Source: an uncultured bacterium
GTDB taxonomy: Bacteria > Planctomycetota > UBA1135 > GCA-002686595
Reading direction: 5' to 3'
Assembly: GCA_937910685.1 (NCBI GenBank)
Contig: CALEMP010000003.1
Span: 1 to 50,290, forward strand
DNA length: 50,290 nucleotides
The position numbers and the translations under genes were made by a program. This document shows positions 41,910 through 50,290 of the stretch, piece after piece. The notes beneath the pieces are model-generated. The model was not told the origin of the DNA and ran no database searches. It saw only the letters and a list, made by a program, of their open reading frames with translations. Every line of letters begins with the position of its first letter. The first letter of the stretch is position 1.

Positions 41910-43355
41910 TTAACGCGGCAGTCCCATGGCGATGAGTTCTTTGCGCACGATGCCCGCAGTCCCCTCGCTCAGCGCGCCTTCATCGAGCAAGTCCTCAAGC
42001 AACTGAGCGGCGCGCTTAAACATGGGGCTGCCCTTGCTGGTTCCTTGTTTAAGGATGTTGATGCCGGCATAGGCCGCCTCATTCCGTGACATGGCTCCTG
42101 AGTCGCCGGAAGTCACGCCAACGCTTTGTTCCAAGAGATCCAGCCACTGCTCCGGGTTATGGACCTCGGCAATCCCAGTGCCGCTCATGATTGCCTGGGA
42201 CCGAACAGAAGCTGCGGGATCTGTCTGTGCTACGCCCAAGAGGACGCTCGGATTCGTCACCCCTGCAATCAACAGCCGACGAGTGTCTCCAGCGGCCCCA
42301 GCCATGACAAGCTCGCTATAGCGTTCCAGGACAGCGTCTTCTCCACCAGGACGATGGGTAAGTGCCATGGACACGGTGAGATCGCCATCGCGCCCAAACT
42401 CCGTCACGAAGTCCAGGGCCAAATCCATCGGGGCGGAACCCGCCACGGCCCACAAGGCAGCGACTCGCACTCGGTTCCTCGTGTCTTCCCCATCCAACAG
42501 GGCCCGTGCTAAACCTATCGCCAGCTGGGCCTTACCCTGATCAAAGAGTTGCTTGAGGGCCAGACGTACCAACAGAGGATCCTCCTGTTCCCCTTGCAAG
42601 ATGTCGAGCAAGAGATGCTGGTCCACTTCCGGTAGGTCGACCATGATGAAGCCCAACAGCTCGCTGTAGAACGAGCGCAGATCGGGATGAAGCGCACGCA
42701 GTTCGACCACGAGCCGGATGTGCTTTCCCGTCACGAAGCGCCCCTTGTCCGTGGCGCAGGCGTTGGCGAGATAGAGCAGTTGGTCCCGGACAGCCGGAGT
42801 CCAAGTGGGCGCCCCTTCAAGGGCGAGGCATACCACCTTCTCGGGACTGCTGGCCCGCAGCCTGCTCTTGGATCGTTGACCATGGCGATGGAGCAAAGAA
42901 CCCAAGACGAGCCCCCTCACCGCACCCCGTTCAGGGGCACTGGTCAGAGTCGGATCTTCCGTCAGGCGGCCCTCCGTGAGCAGCTCCACCGCCCGCTGCA
43001 AACGACCAATAGGGGAAATGACCGCCATAGTGAGTTCATCCACCCGACGCTCGATGGCTGACACATCCCCCCCCGTGTTCTCGTCGAGGGACCCCAGCGC
43101 CCGCAAAGCGGCAATCAAGTCTTCGTCCCCAAGCAGCATCTCTGGCTCAGTCTGCGAGGCCAAATCCGCAACCCGAACCGGGGCTGCGCCCTGCTCGGAT
43201 ACCAAGGACACTGACGTGTCCGTGCCAGAACCCTTTCCTGGCTGGTCTCTAGTCACGCCTTCGCTACCAGGGACGGGTTGCGACCACCAGCCAACCAGCG
43301 TCACGACTCCCAGTACGAATCCACCCCACACCAACCACCTTCTACGCTCGTTCAT
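41910..43355 (-). CDS. Membrane-anchored alpha-helical protein of unknown function
   Basis: A 481-residue protein with one N-terminal membrane segment (RRRWLVWGGFVLGVVTLVGWW), a low-complexity Gly/Ser/Thr stretch to about residue 60, then an all-helical region. That region looks like HEAT/ARM-type repeats (DPLLVRLALKQLFDQGKAQLAIGLARALLDGEDTRNRVRVAALWAV). The C-terminal part (FKRAAQLLEDLLDEGALSEGTAGIVRKEL) is also helical. No catalytic motif is seen. It is probably a periplasmic scaffold tethered to the inner membrane. A 208-base gap separates it from the upstream gene, so it may have its own promoter. Confidence 0.65.
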   Translation of the reverse strand: MNERRRWLVWGGFVLGVVTLVGWWSQPVPGSEGVTRDQPGKGSGTDTSVSLVSEQGAAPVRVADLASQTEPEMLLGDEDLIAALRALGSLDENTGGDVSAIERRVDELTMAVISPIGRLQRAVELLTEGRLTEDPTLTSAPERGAVRGLVLGSLLHRHGQRSKSRLRASSPEKVVCLALEGAPTWTPAVRDQLLYLANACATDKGRFVTGKHIRLVVELRALHPDLRSFYSELLGFIMVDLPEVDQHLLLDILQGEQEDPLLVRLALKQLFDQGKAQLAIGLARALLDGEDTRNRVRVAALWAVAGSAPMDLALDFVTEFGRDGDLTVSMALTHRPGGEDAVLERYSELVMAGAAGDTRRLLIAGVTNPSVLLGVAQTDPAASVRSQAIMSGTGIAEVHNPEQWLDLLEQSVGVTSGDSGAMSRNEAAYAGINILKQGTSKGSPMFKRAAQLLEDLLDEGALSEGTAGIVRKELIAMGLPR

Positions 43356-43563
43356 GATTTATGGCCTCCGCCATGAACAAGAACGAATCAAACGCCTTGA
43401 GGTTTCACCTCAAGATTGAACAAATCTCCAGAACGGGCCCCGACGAACTCAAGAACGGCTCCTAAGCGGCTGTCGGCATGCGCCATGACACCTAAAGACA
43501 GGGGCTCCGCGGCCCTCGCCCCGCATAATGATCAGCTTCGTAGCCTGTGCCCGAGGCCCCCAA

Positions 43564-44679
43564 TCAAAGGAAGGTCACGCTGACAGCATCGGTGAAATTC
43601 GAGGTGGGGCCTGGATTGCTGTCCGTGTACCACGCCTGGAAATTCCAGGTCCGACCGGGGAACAAGGGAGACCGCCGCCAGGTCGGAAGCGCACTGGTGT
43701 CAACTACGATCTCAAGCGTCCCGCCAGTACCGGTGGACGCTGCCTGTGAAACGAATCGCCCAAGATTGCCAGCAACGCAAAGATTGCCCTGACTGCCACC
43801 CGGGAAAGGGATGAACGTCTGCGCATTCCCCAAGATGAAATACCCAAATTCGTTTGCTGGGAGTTGGTCCGCAAGTAGGGAGAGGAGCCCTGCTCCTGCG
43901 AAGGGGTTTCCAATTGCCTGGATCTGGCCGCTCTGCCCCGAGGAGTTCACGCTAGCGGAAAGGCAGTAGGCAGTCCCAAGCTGAATGACATCTGTGCCCT
44001 TCTCGAAGGTGACCTGATTCCAATTGGCCGTCGCTGTTCCGCCACTCGACCCGCTGCCCCAGTTCATACCACCCGCGGGCGCACCGCCACCCGCCGAAGA
44101 ACTTGGCCAGGATCCCACGACGGCCCCGTCGAAGAGGAATTCCGCCATCGTATTAGCCGCCCCTGATGGTTTGCGCACGGCAAAAGTGTGGTAGGCACCG
44201 TCCATCGCACCCGGACAAACAATGCTTACTCCTGTCAGGTTGTTCGACGCGAGAACATCAGCGCCCTGCACCTCCAACCAGACCAAATAGCGATCATTGG
44301 CGGCCGAACTGCCCGTGGCAAAATCCATGACCACACACAGTCCACTGCTCTGCACTAGGCGAAGTCGCGCCGCCATCTCCCAACCCCAGTCCGTGGCCTG
44401 ATCGAGATCAGCTTGAGCAAAGACCTGTCCGTAATGGGCCCGCCCACCTCCAACAGTCACTTGATCATCAACCACCCAGGCGTTTAGACCCGTGCTGCCA
44501 TCGCGTGAAAGATCGGTCAGCACCACGGCTCCGTTCGAAGGATCCGTCAAGGTCCAGCCCTGGCTCTGAGGGTCTGGAGCCGTCGGGGGGGCGCCGGCGC
44601 TGCCCGCCTGATACTGAGCCACAAGGGCTTGTGCCCCGGCTGGAGCGATGAGGAGAATAGAGATTAAGAGTGTGCGCAT
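43564..44679 (-). CDS. Secreted LamG-like protein with the shared C-terminal domain
   Basis: A 371-residue exported protein (signal peptide RTLLISILLIAPAGAQA). Residues about 20-230 look like a concanavalin/LamG-type jelly roll: WGWEMAARLRLVQSSGLCVVM, RYLVWLEVQGADV, GAYHTFAVRKPSG, AEFLFDGAVVGSWPSS and NWNQVTFEKG. This is a plausible carbohydrate or surface-binding module. Residues 237-371 are the domain also found at the end of the protein at 16952-18532: AYCLSASVNSSG, FIPFPGGSQGNLCV, PGRTWNFQAWYTD, PTSNFTDAVSVTF. It lies on the minus strand between unrelated genes. No enzyme activity is suggested. Confidence 0.8.
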   Translation of the reverse strand: MRTLLISILLIAPAGAQALVAQYQAGSAGAPPTAPDPQSQGWTLTDPSNGAVVLTDLSRDGSTGLNAWVVDDQVTVGGGRAHYGQVFAQADLDQATDWGWEMAARLRLVQSSGLCVVMDFATGSSAANDRYLVWLEVQGADVLASNNLTGVSIVCPGAMDGAYHTFAVRKPSGAANTMAEFLFDGAVVGSWPSSSAGGGAPAGGMNWGSGSSGGTATANWNQVTFEKGTDVIQLGTAYCLSASVNSSGQSGQIQAIGNPFAGAGLLSLLADQLPANEFGYFILGNAQTFIPFPGGSQGNLCVAGNLGRFVSQAASTGTGGTLEIVVDTSALPTWRRSPLFPGRTWNFQAWYTDSNPGPTSNFTDAVSVTFL

Positions 44680-44850
44680 GAGATCGAAGAATCTGAGAAG
44701 CGGAGCTATGGATCGAGGCCCGATTATAGGCCAGCTCGTCTATTCCCACACGGAATCAACCCTCCCGGAGCTCGCAGCTCACAAGGTTAGCCCTTCAGAA
44801 CCTTTCACAAGGGCCCCAGCTTGATTGCCGCAAGCTCCCCCCGGGTTCGA

Positions 44851-45711
44851 CTAAATCTGCACGCCCAATGGTTTCAGCGCAATGAAACCAAAGACCATGG
44901 ACAGCAGTACGAAAGCAATCAGAACGCCAACGGGGCCCGATCCCGGGATCCAACCCAGGGCCCTTTCGGGATACACCGTGCGGATGAGTTCAAAGGGACT
45001 GTCGCCAGTGAAGGCTCGTTCGGCGGGCCAGAGGAGCGCCGCGAGGAATCCTCGCCCGCGTTCCGGCTGCATCTCACGCTCAAAGCCTTCGGCCCCTGCG
45101 TGGAACAATTTGGTTTCCGTGTGGGTACCGCTGGTGAAAATGATCTCGTGGATGCCGGGCTGGGTCGCGATCACTTCGATGAAGGCGCGGCCCCGATCGG
45201 GAATGCGCACCAGGGGCGAGACGGCAACCACGCCGTCGGGAAGAGTCACCACCAAATCACCGGCAGCGCGCTTGCCCTCGGGAGTAAACTCGATCTCAAA
45301 GGTTGTGCCTTGTCCGGCAAGCCGGTCCCCTTCGACACTCTGCACCGCCACCGGCTCGAAGCCATAGCGCACCACAAGCTGTGCCGCCACCATGCCAAAG
45401 GGCACCATCAGTGGCAGGAAAGGGCCGAAGTTCAACACCACATATTGCAAGTTGCGATAGAGCACCTTGCCAATTGCCTTACTCACCAAGCCGAGATCAT
45501 CTTGGTAGATGCGGATCTCGATCATGTGGCCCTTGATCTTGTCCTTGGTGCTCTTGATTCCAGCCTGCCAAGAGATGTGCTTGAAGACCACAAGCGCCAA
45601 GACCCCAAAGATACCGCTGACCAGGGTCAAGGACAGCCAGGCCCCCACCGCATCAAGCGGTGAAAGTAAGACATCAAAGACTCGGTTAGCCAGGGAGTTG
45701 AGGGCGTTCAT
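44851..45711 (-). CDS. Membrane protein resembling the EMC3/TMCO1/YidC group, with a periplasmic beta domain
   Basis: A 286-residue protein. A membrane segment (about 27-44, LTLVSGIFGVLALVVF) is followed by a cytoplasmic charged helical pair (STKDKIKGHMIEIRIYQDDLGLVSKAIGKVLYRN), then two membrane segments (about 88-117, VVLNFGPFLPLMVPFGMVAAQLVV). That order of TM, coiled hairpin, TM with Pro/Met-rich helix resembles EMC3/TMCO1-type Oxa1-superfamily insertases. A beta-rich periplasmic domain (about 130-215) and a last membrane segment (about 262-280) follow. The link to insertases is by pattern only. It is the last gene of a four-gene unit with two membrane-linked phosphodiesterases and is probably their partner. 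Confidence 0.6.
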   Translation of the reverse strand: MNALNSLANRVFDVLLSPLDAVGAWLSLTLVSGIFGVLALVVFKHISWQAGIKSTKDKIKGHMIEIRIYQDDLGLVSKAIGKVLYRNLQYVVLNFGPFLPLMVPFGMVAAQLVVRYGFEPVAVQSVEGDRLAGQGTTFEIEFTPEGKRAAGDLVVTLPDGVVAVSPLVRIPDRGRAFIEVIATQPGIHEIIFTSGTHTETKLFHAGAEGFEREMQPERGRGFLAALLWPAERAFTGDSPFELIRTVYPERALGWIPGSGPVGVLIAFVLLSMVFGFIALKPLGVQI

Positions 45712-45746
45712 GGGCTGGTATCAGGCTGTGCAGGAAAGTCCGACGA

Positions 45747-45941
45747 TCAGGAAATATACCCGAGGCCTTTCAGCTTCTCGGTGATGTCGTCATCGGATCC
45801 GGCCTCGTCGAATTGAGAGACCTCGCGTTCGAGCACATGGTGAATAAACTCCTCATGACTGGCGTAGCCGGCCACTTCGGAAATCTTCTTGATGCGTTCT
45901 AGTAGGTCCTTGTCGAGTTTAATTTTGTCGCCGCCAAACAT
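45747..45941 (-). CDS. Small ribbon-helix-helix-like protein
   Basis: A 64-residue protein. KIKLDKDLLERIKKISEVAG followed by YASHEEFIHHVLEREV fits a ribbon-helix-helix fold: one short strand, then two helices. A short acidic linker leads to an end in EKLKGLGYIS; the LxxLGYI ending is also common at the C-termini of sulfatase-type proteins. GAGG is found about 7-11 bases before the ATG, a good ribosome site. It lies 32 bases after one phosphodiesterase gene and 35 bases before the EMC3-like gene, so it is within the operon. It could regulate the operon or bind the neighbouring proteins; the sequence does not decide. Confidence 0.65.
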   Translation of the reverse strand: MFGGDKIKLDKDLLERIKKISEVAGYASHEEFIHHVLEREVSQFDEAGSDDDITEKLKGLGYIS

Positions 45942-45973
45942 GATGTGTCCTCGGAGTCAATGGGTTGAAAAGC

Positions 45974-48088
45974 TCACTTGAAAGCAGCGCGCCCATCCAT
46001 GTTGGGTTCGGGCGCGACGCCATAGTGCTGCAGAATAGAAAGGGTTAGATCCTCAAGGCGCGGGTCCTCAAGAATGATTGGGAAGTTCGCCAACAGGGTG
46101 CCCTGCACGACCTCGGGGGCCATCAGGTGACTGCCGTTAAAAGTGCCGCCACGGTTGTCGCTCAAAACAGCGTGGGGTACGCGGCCCAGGGAGGCTTCGT
46201 CGGAATTTCCATAGCCCTCGTTGTAGCCCACGAGAATGTTGGGGGCTTCTCCCAGACGTTCGCCGCTGTAGACCTCGCTGGCAAGATCCGCGTGGAGAAC
46301 AACGGTTGTGCCATCCGTGTCGCGCAGAGCTTCAAGCTTGGCTTTGATTTCCAGCAAGAGCGGGCCCGTGTCGTCCGAGCTCACAATGCCTTCGCTCTCG
46401 CGACCCGCCTGGTTGATGTAAAGGCCGTTGAAGCCCATTCCATAGGCGCGGGTTTTGGACCAATCCACCGCTGCTTGGATGAAGACCGGCGCGTAGGCCG
46501 CATCATCCTCAGGCAGCTCGCGCTTGAAGTCCTCTTTCAGCACTAGGTAGCCATTTTCCAGCAACCAGGTATTGAGAGCAAACTTGCGGCGATAGGGCGC
46601 AAAGCCATGATCACTCATGACCATGATTGAAGTATCCAGGCCGATGCGCTCACGCACCTTGCCCAACACCGGGTCCATGCGCAGGTACAAATCGTCAATC
46701 ACATCGGACCACGTGCTGCCAGCACGGCCGGACCAGTCGGAAGAATCCGTGGCGGCTAACTCCGTGTCGTGATAGGGATGCTGCGTGTCCGCATGGCGCC
46801 ACATCATGTGCATGGACAGGTCCACGGATGAGTAGTAAAAGAACAGGAGCCCGCCGTCCTCGCGATCCATGAAGTGCTCCAGCGCAACGTCAAGCATCCG
46901 GCCACGCTCTTCGTAAACCAAGGCCGCTTGACTCATGAATTCCGCGTCAGTCAGCATGTGATCCTTGAGGCCATTCACATCCTCGGCCATGCCCTGGGTG
47001 TAGTACAAACCGATCAGGTCCGCTAGCTCGGCGGAAGCGCCTTCCGGAGCAGAAACCGGCTGAATCGGAGCCCGGGGATCGACATTTACCGGCGAAGCAT
47101 AGATCTCAAGCTCGGGGGTAATGCTGCGCACATAAAAGCGCACGATTCCCGCCATATCCGACATGCCAAGGGGCAGCATCGAAAAAGACACCGGAACAAA
47201 GTCGCTCCAGGCACCAGCTTCCATCACCAAAGGCGGCGCGCCTTCCACGATGATTGCCACTGCTCCGGCTTCCTCGTCCACGTAGAAGTCCACCGGGGCC
47301 CGTGATCGTTCGGCGTGGGCGTGCCCTTCCTCAGGATCTTTGAACGCGTTCTCCGGGCCAAGGATGGTGCTGCGAGCCACGCCGCGCACGACGGTCAAGG
47401 CAATGACCTTTTCCTCGCCCAGGTGTTCGGGTTTGGGGTCGCTCGTATAAAAGGTCGGCAGCCCATAGGCCGAGTCCACGGCGGGGGTCATCATCCCCGG
47501 GAACGACCAGCCCTTGCCCGGCTCTACCGGGAAATTGATCGGCATGCGCCACACATCAGCGGGCACTCCTGCCTCGCCCAAGACCGTCCAGAACGCACGG
47601 CCGGTACGGTTGGAATCACCACCGGATGAGGTGGGGAAGCGGTAGGAACCCGGCAATGAAACGTGCCCGGCGGCAGACTCAGTGACAGTGGATGGAATCG
47701 GCGAGTAGGTTGCGGTGGAGCGGTGAATAAAGTCAAAGACTCCGTGCCCACCGGGGTTGCGGCCGGTGATGAAATTCGACCAAGCCACCGGGCTCTGGGG
47801 CGGAGTGGAAGTCCCAAGGGAAAGCACACCTCCCCCATCGGCGATCAGGGCGGAAAAGTTCTTCATGCCCTCGGGATGGCGGGCAATCACACCGGCCAGG
47901 ATTTCCGGGTCCAAGCCATCGATGCCCAGCACCACCAAGCGTGGATGAGAGGTTGCGTCTTCCCCCGCCATGACCTTTGCGGCCGCACCCGATGCGGGAC
48001 GGGTGGGAACGGGCTTGGGCACCGCGGTGAGCAGCAGCACGGCCACCGTTGCCAGGGCCGGATAGGTGGTCCAACGGGGAAGCATCAT
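45974..48088 (-). CDS. Exported alkaline-phosphatase-superfamily phosphodiesterase-like enzyme
   Basis: A 704-residue protein with an N-terminal hydrophobic segment (YPALATVAVLLLTAVP) serving as signal or anchor. Family motifs are VVLGIDGLDPEIL (first metal Asp), the nucleophile region QSPVAWSNFITGRNPGGHGVFDF, and MVMSDHGFAPYRRKFALNTWL. It belongs to the type I phosphodiesterase/nucleotide pyrophosphatase group (PF01663), with a large insert (about 200-330, beta-rich). Substrate is unknown; a lipid- or glycan-linked phosphodiester at the envelope is plausible. Its start overlaps the stop of the related upstream gene in ATGA (48085-48088). It is a clear paralogue of that gene. Confidence 0.85.
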   Translation of the reverse strand: MMLPRWTTYPALATVAVLLLTAVPKPVPTRPASGAAAKVMAGEDATSHPRLVVLGIDGLDPEILAGVIARHPEGMKNFSALIADGGGVLSLGTSTPPQSPVAWSNFITGRNPGGHGVFDFIHRSTATYSPIPSTVTESAAGHVSLPGSYRFPTSSGGDSNRTGRAFWTVLGEAGVPADVWRMPINFPVEPGKGWSFPGMMTPAVDSAYGLPTFYTSDPKPEHLGEEKVIALTVVRGVARSTILGPENAFKDPEEGHAHAERSRAPVDFYVDEEAGAVAIIVEGAPPLVMEAGAWSDFVPVSFSMLPLGMSDMAGIVRFYVRSITPELEIYASPVNVDPRAPIQPVSAPEGASAELADLIGLYYTQGMAEDVNGLKDHMLTDAEFMSQAALVYEERGRMLDVALEHFMDREDGGLLFFYYSSVDLSMHMMWRHADTQHPYHDTELAATDSSDWSGRAGSTWSDVIDDLYLRMDPVLGKVRERIGLDTSIMVMSDHGFAPYRRKFALNTWLLENGYLVLKEDFKRELPEDDAAYAPVFIQAAVDWSKTRAYGMGFNGLYINQAGRESEGIVSSDDTGPLLLEIKAKLEALRDTDGTTVVLHADLASEVYSGERLGEAPNILVGYNEGYGNSDEASLGRVPHAVLSDNRGGTFNGSHLMAPEVVQGTLLANFPIILEDPRLEDLTLSILQHYGVAPEPNMDGRAAFK

Positions 48089-50280
48089 GAGTTCACCTTG
48101 CCCTTGGGGGCAGCGCCGGCGTGGTCAGCAAGCTTGTCCGTGGAAAGGGGAGTCACATGGGTACGATCGCCGAAGAGCGGCGCACCCATCATGTAGTTGG
48201 GAATATCCACTCCGAACAAGTCCAGCGCGGTGGGCGCCATATCGGACAAGCAAGGCTGATCCGTGTTGATCTTTCGGTTCGACCACATCACACCGGGCAC
48301 AAGGCGAGGGTCCACGCAATGATCGCCCGACCAACTCTTGGTGTTGTCGCTAAAGATGTTCTCTGTGACTGACCCCGTGGCGCAATCCCAAGAGTGGCGG
48401 TAGCCGCGCTTGTAGCCGAGCAACAGCTCCGGTGCCAAGTCCGCATAGGGACCGTCATGCACCTCGCGGGTCACGAAGACTTCGTTCATGATCGTCTCGC
48501 CGGTTTGAGGGTCGACAAGTAGGTCGAGCTTACCCTGGATTTCCGCGCTCAAGGCGGCGGCATCTTTGGGGTCAACAATCCCCCCACGCTCGCGGCCTTT
48601 CTTGTTCAAGAAGATGCCGGTCAAACCCAGGGTGAAGGCGCGGGTCTTTTCCCAGTCGACGTTTTCGAACCAGTCGCCAGATGTGCGGGCGTCGTCCTTC
48701 AGGACGAGGTACCCCTCATCCCGCAACCAAGCGTTGACGTTCACGCCCCTGCGGAAATTGCAGAAGCCGTGGTCGCTAATCACCATGAAGACCGTGTCCG
48801 GATCGTTGCCTAACTTTTCGCGGACCTCCACCAGGAAGTCGTCCATGCGCGAATAGAGGTCCGGGATCACATCCTTGAACTCGGTGGTGTCCTTGCCCTC
48901 GTTGGCCGGATGGCTCGGATCGAGGTAGCGATAGAACATGTGGCTGATGCGGTCGGTGGTGTCAAAGACGCAAGTCACCATGCCCTTGTTCGTTTTCTCA
49001 AGCGCATCCCAGAACATCTTCTTGCGCTCTTCAAAGATCAGCCAGGCTTGATCCAAGAATGCCTTTTCATCGATCACGCGCTCGTTCAAAGCCCAGGTGT
49101 CTTCCGCCAAGCCAAGCGTGGCGTACTTGCCGATCATCTTGGAAAGATAGATCGAATAGACAAAGGGCTCGGAGATCGGCATAGCCGGCTTGTCCGGGTC
49201 AATGTTGATCGGCGTGACGTAGATCTCAGCGTCCTTGTCATCCCAGGCTTGGATGCGCAAGCGAGCAATGCCTTGCACGCCCCCGTCAAAAATGACGGTC
49301 ATCCAGGGGGTGTATTCTTCGATGCCAACTTCCACGCTGTCACCGCCCACGGTAACGGTGGCTTTGCTGGTCTCTTTGTTGAACTCAACGCTGAAGGGAC
49401 TCTTCATCGGGTGTCCGTCCTTGCCAGAGGGCCCCTTGAGCTTGGACTCAACCTTGTTCCCACGCCGCACGATGCGGAACTGCTGGCCGCCGATGTGCTC
49501 GTTGCCCCGGTCGCGGGTCGAGTAAAACGAAAACGACCCTTGGGTACCCTGCAAGTCCGGCACACACATGCCCGCAAGCAGAGTTCCGTTCTTGAATTTC
49601 TGGGGCGGGAAGGTGATCGGCACGCGCAGGATGCTCGACCAAATATGGTTCTGTCCCAAGAGCTTCCAGAAGGGTTGGCTCTTCTGCAAAATCTTGTACA
49701 CCGCGCGCTGGCCAAAGGGCACCTTGGCAAAGCCCAGGTTGATGTTGCGCGGGACCGTGTGTGTATCGGTGGACGACAAGACCGGCATGTAGCTGCATGG
49801 GTCACGCGTCAGAAAGTCATAGATGTTGTGCCGCGAGGCATCGACCCCTGTAGCAAAGGTCGACCAGGCCACGGGCGAGATGCTGGGCATGGACGTGGAG
49901 AGGGGCGAGAAACAGCCCTCTTCGGACAGGGCCTTGAAGTTGGGCATGCGGCCCTCATCCATGTACTTTTTGGCGAGCCCCGGATCGAAGCCATCGAGGC
50001 CCAAAATCACGAGCCGCTTGATCTTCGCCTTGGACTTGCCCCGCAGGGTCACGACCTTCAGCACGGCCTTGATCGGCCAGATCAAAATGATCCCGAAAGC
50101 CAGGGCAAAGGTACCGAGAAGCACCAGGAGGGACCCCGCAGCGGCAAAACCGGCCCCGGGGCCAATGTAGGCCAGAGCCGGGGCTTGGATCAGAAACAGG
50201 CCAATGGAGGCCGCAAGAATAGGTCGCAGGGGTCGCATGGGGAGCGCGGGGAGGGGGTCGCTCCCCTTCTCATCGGTCAT
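48085..50280 (-). CDS. Membrane-anchored alkaline-phosphatase-superfamily phosphodiesterase-like enzyme
   Basis: A 731-residue protein, first gene of the four-gene unit. Two membrane segments (about 18-45 and 45-72) enclose AYIGPGAGF, a motif I recall from similar anchored enzymes. The catalytic part starts LVILGLDGFDPGLAKKYM, with the nucleophile block ISPVAWSTFATGVDASRHNIYDF and VISDHGFCNFRRGVNVNAWL. It matches the following gene product along nearly its whole catalytic domain, including VNIDPDKPAMPISEPF against VNVDPRAPIQPVSAP, so the two arose by duplication. ATG 50280 is used; Met15 (50238) is an alternative. The window ends 10 bases upstream, so the promoter cannot be seen. Confidence 0.85.
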   Translation of the reverse strand: MTDEKGSDPLPALPMRPLRPILAASIGLFLIQAPALAYIGPGAGFAAAGSLLVLLGTFALAFGIILIWPIKAVLKVVTLRGKSKAKIKRLVILGLDGFDPGLAKKYMDEGRMPNFKALSEEGCFSPLSTSMPSISPVAWSTFATGVDASRHNIYDFLTRDPCSYMPVLSSTDTHTVPRNINLGFAKVPFGQRAVYKILQKSQPFWKLLGQNHIWSSILRVPITFPPQKFKNGTLLAGMCVPDLQGTQGSFSFYSTRDRGNEHIGGQQFRIVRRGNKVESKLKGPSGKDGHPMKSPFSVEFNKETSKATVTVGGDSVEVGIEEYTPWMTVIFDGGVQGIARLRIQAWDDKDAEIYVTPINIDPDKPAMPISEPFVYSIYLSKMIGKYATLGLAEDTWALNERVIDEKAFLDQAWLIFEERKKMFWDALEKTNKGMVTCVFDTTDRISHMFYRYLDPSHPANEGKDTTEFKDVIPDLYSRMDDFLVEVREKLGNDPDTVFMVISDHGFCNFRRGVNVNAWLRDEGYLVLKDDARTSGDWFENVDWEKTRAFTLGLTGIFLNKKGRERGGIVDPKDAAALSAEIQGKLDLLVDPQTGETIMNEVFVTREVHDGPYADLAPELLLGYKRGYRHSWDCATGSVTENIFSDNTKSWSGDHCVDPRLVPGVMWSNRKINTDQPCLSDMAPTALDLFGVDIPNYMMGAPLFGDRTHVTPLSTDKLADHAGAAPKGKVNS

Positions 50281-50290
50281 TAAGGGGGGG

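Noticed and set aside
48910..50283. 457-residue plus-strand frame
   Set aside because: It is antisense to the membrane-anchored phosphodiesterase-like gene, whose catalytic motifs are unmistakable; long antisense frames are common in this GC-rich DNA.

Overview
The window is GC-rich, densely coding bacterial DNA that most resembles a planctomycete. The evidence is the set of families present: two PVC-type sorbosone-dehydrogenase-like propeller proteins, a ThuA protein with two 3-keto-disaccharide-hydrolase (DUF1080) domains, a c-type cytochrome, many secreted proteins, and two secreted proteins ending in the same ~135-residue domain (GGSQGNLCV ... PG-TWNFQ-W ... PTSN-T-VSVTF). From memory, that ending is typical of the Saltatorellus/Rohdeirhabdus ('Pla3') lineage. 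The lineage assignment is inference. I saw no rRNA, tRNA, CRISPR array, insertion sequence or phage gene.

Layout. 1-3.1 kb: 3' end of argS, apt and a FliA/WhiG-type sigma factor closed by a strong terminator. 3.2-7.3 kb: a GT-C-like membrane protein, then an ECF sigma factor overlapping by 4 bases a large multi-pass membrane protein. 7.5-19.6 kb: an M43 metalloprotease, a secreted FAD oxidoreductase, an orphan iron/cobalamin-type binding lipoprotein, a Sel1-repeat protein, a polyferredoxin fused to TPRs, a secreted protein with the shared C-terminal domain, and a thioredoxin-fold-like gene interrupted by one in-frame TGA. 19.8-23.4 kb: class I fructose-1,6-bisphosphatase, an M1 aminopeptidase and an alpha/beta hydrolase. 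23.6-32.9 kb: an oxidative carbohydrate cluster of cytochrome c, propeller-DUF1080 protein, cyanophycinase-like peptidase, ThuA-DUF1080 protein and, convergently, a propeller-HEAT-cytochrome c protein. 33-36.6 kb: a small Sm-like candidate, a protein made of ~33-residue Gly/Asp repeats, and a divergent sulfatase-fold lipoprotein. 36.7-41.2 kb: a 2-oxoacid:ferredoxin oxidoreductase pair, then a rhodanese/CysQ pair. 41.3-44.7 kb: three secreted or anchored proteins of unknown role. 44.8-50.3 kb: a four-gene minus-strand unit with two paralogous membrane-linked alkaline-phosphatase-superfamily enzymes, a small ribbon-helix-helix-like protein and a membrane protein resembling the EMC3/YidC group.

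The most interesting signal is at 18630-19634 (minus). Two reading frames that look like separate genes are one frame split by a single TGA (19379-19377). A signal peptide and the first part of a thioredoxin-like domain lie before it; the rest of the domain lies after it. The TGA falls in a W-(TGA)-P-G-Y context and is followed, 16 bases on, by an 8-bp hairpin with loop AGUUA. That spacing and loop fit the bacterial SECIS pattern, so this may be a selenoprotein family with signal-peptide export. A nonsense mutation or base error remains possible. TGA is an ordinary stop for several neighbouring genes, so the genetic code is not globally changed.
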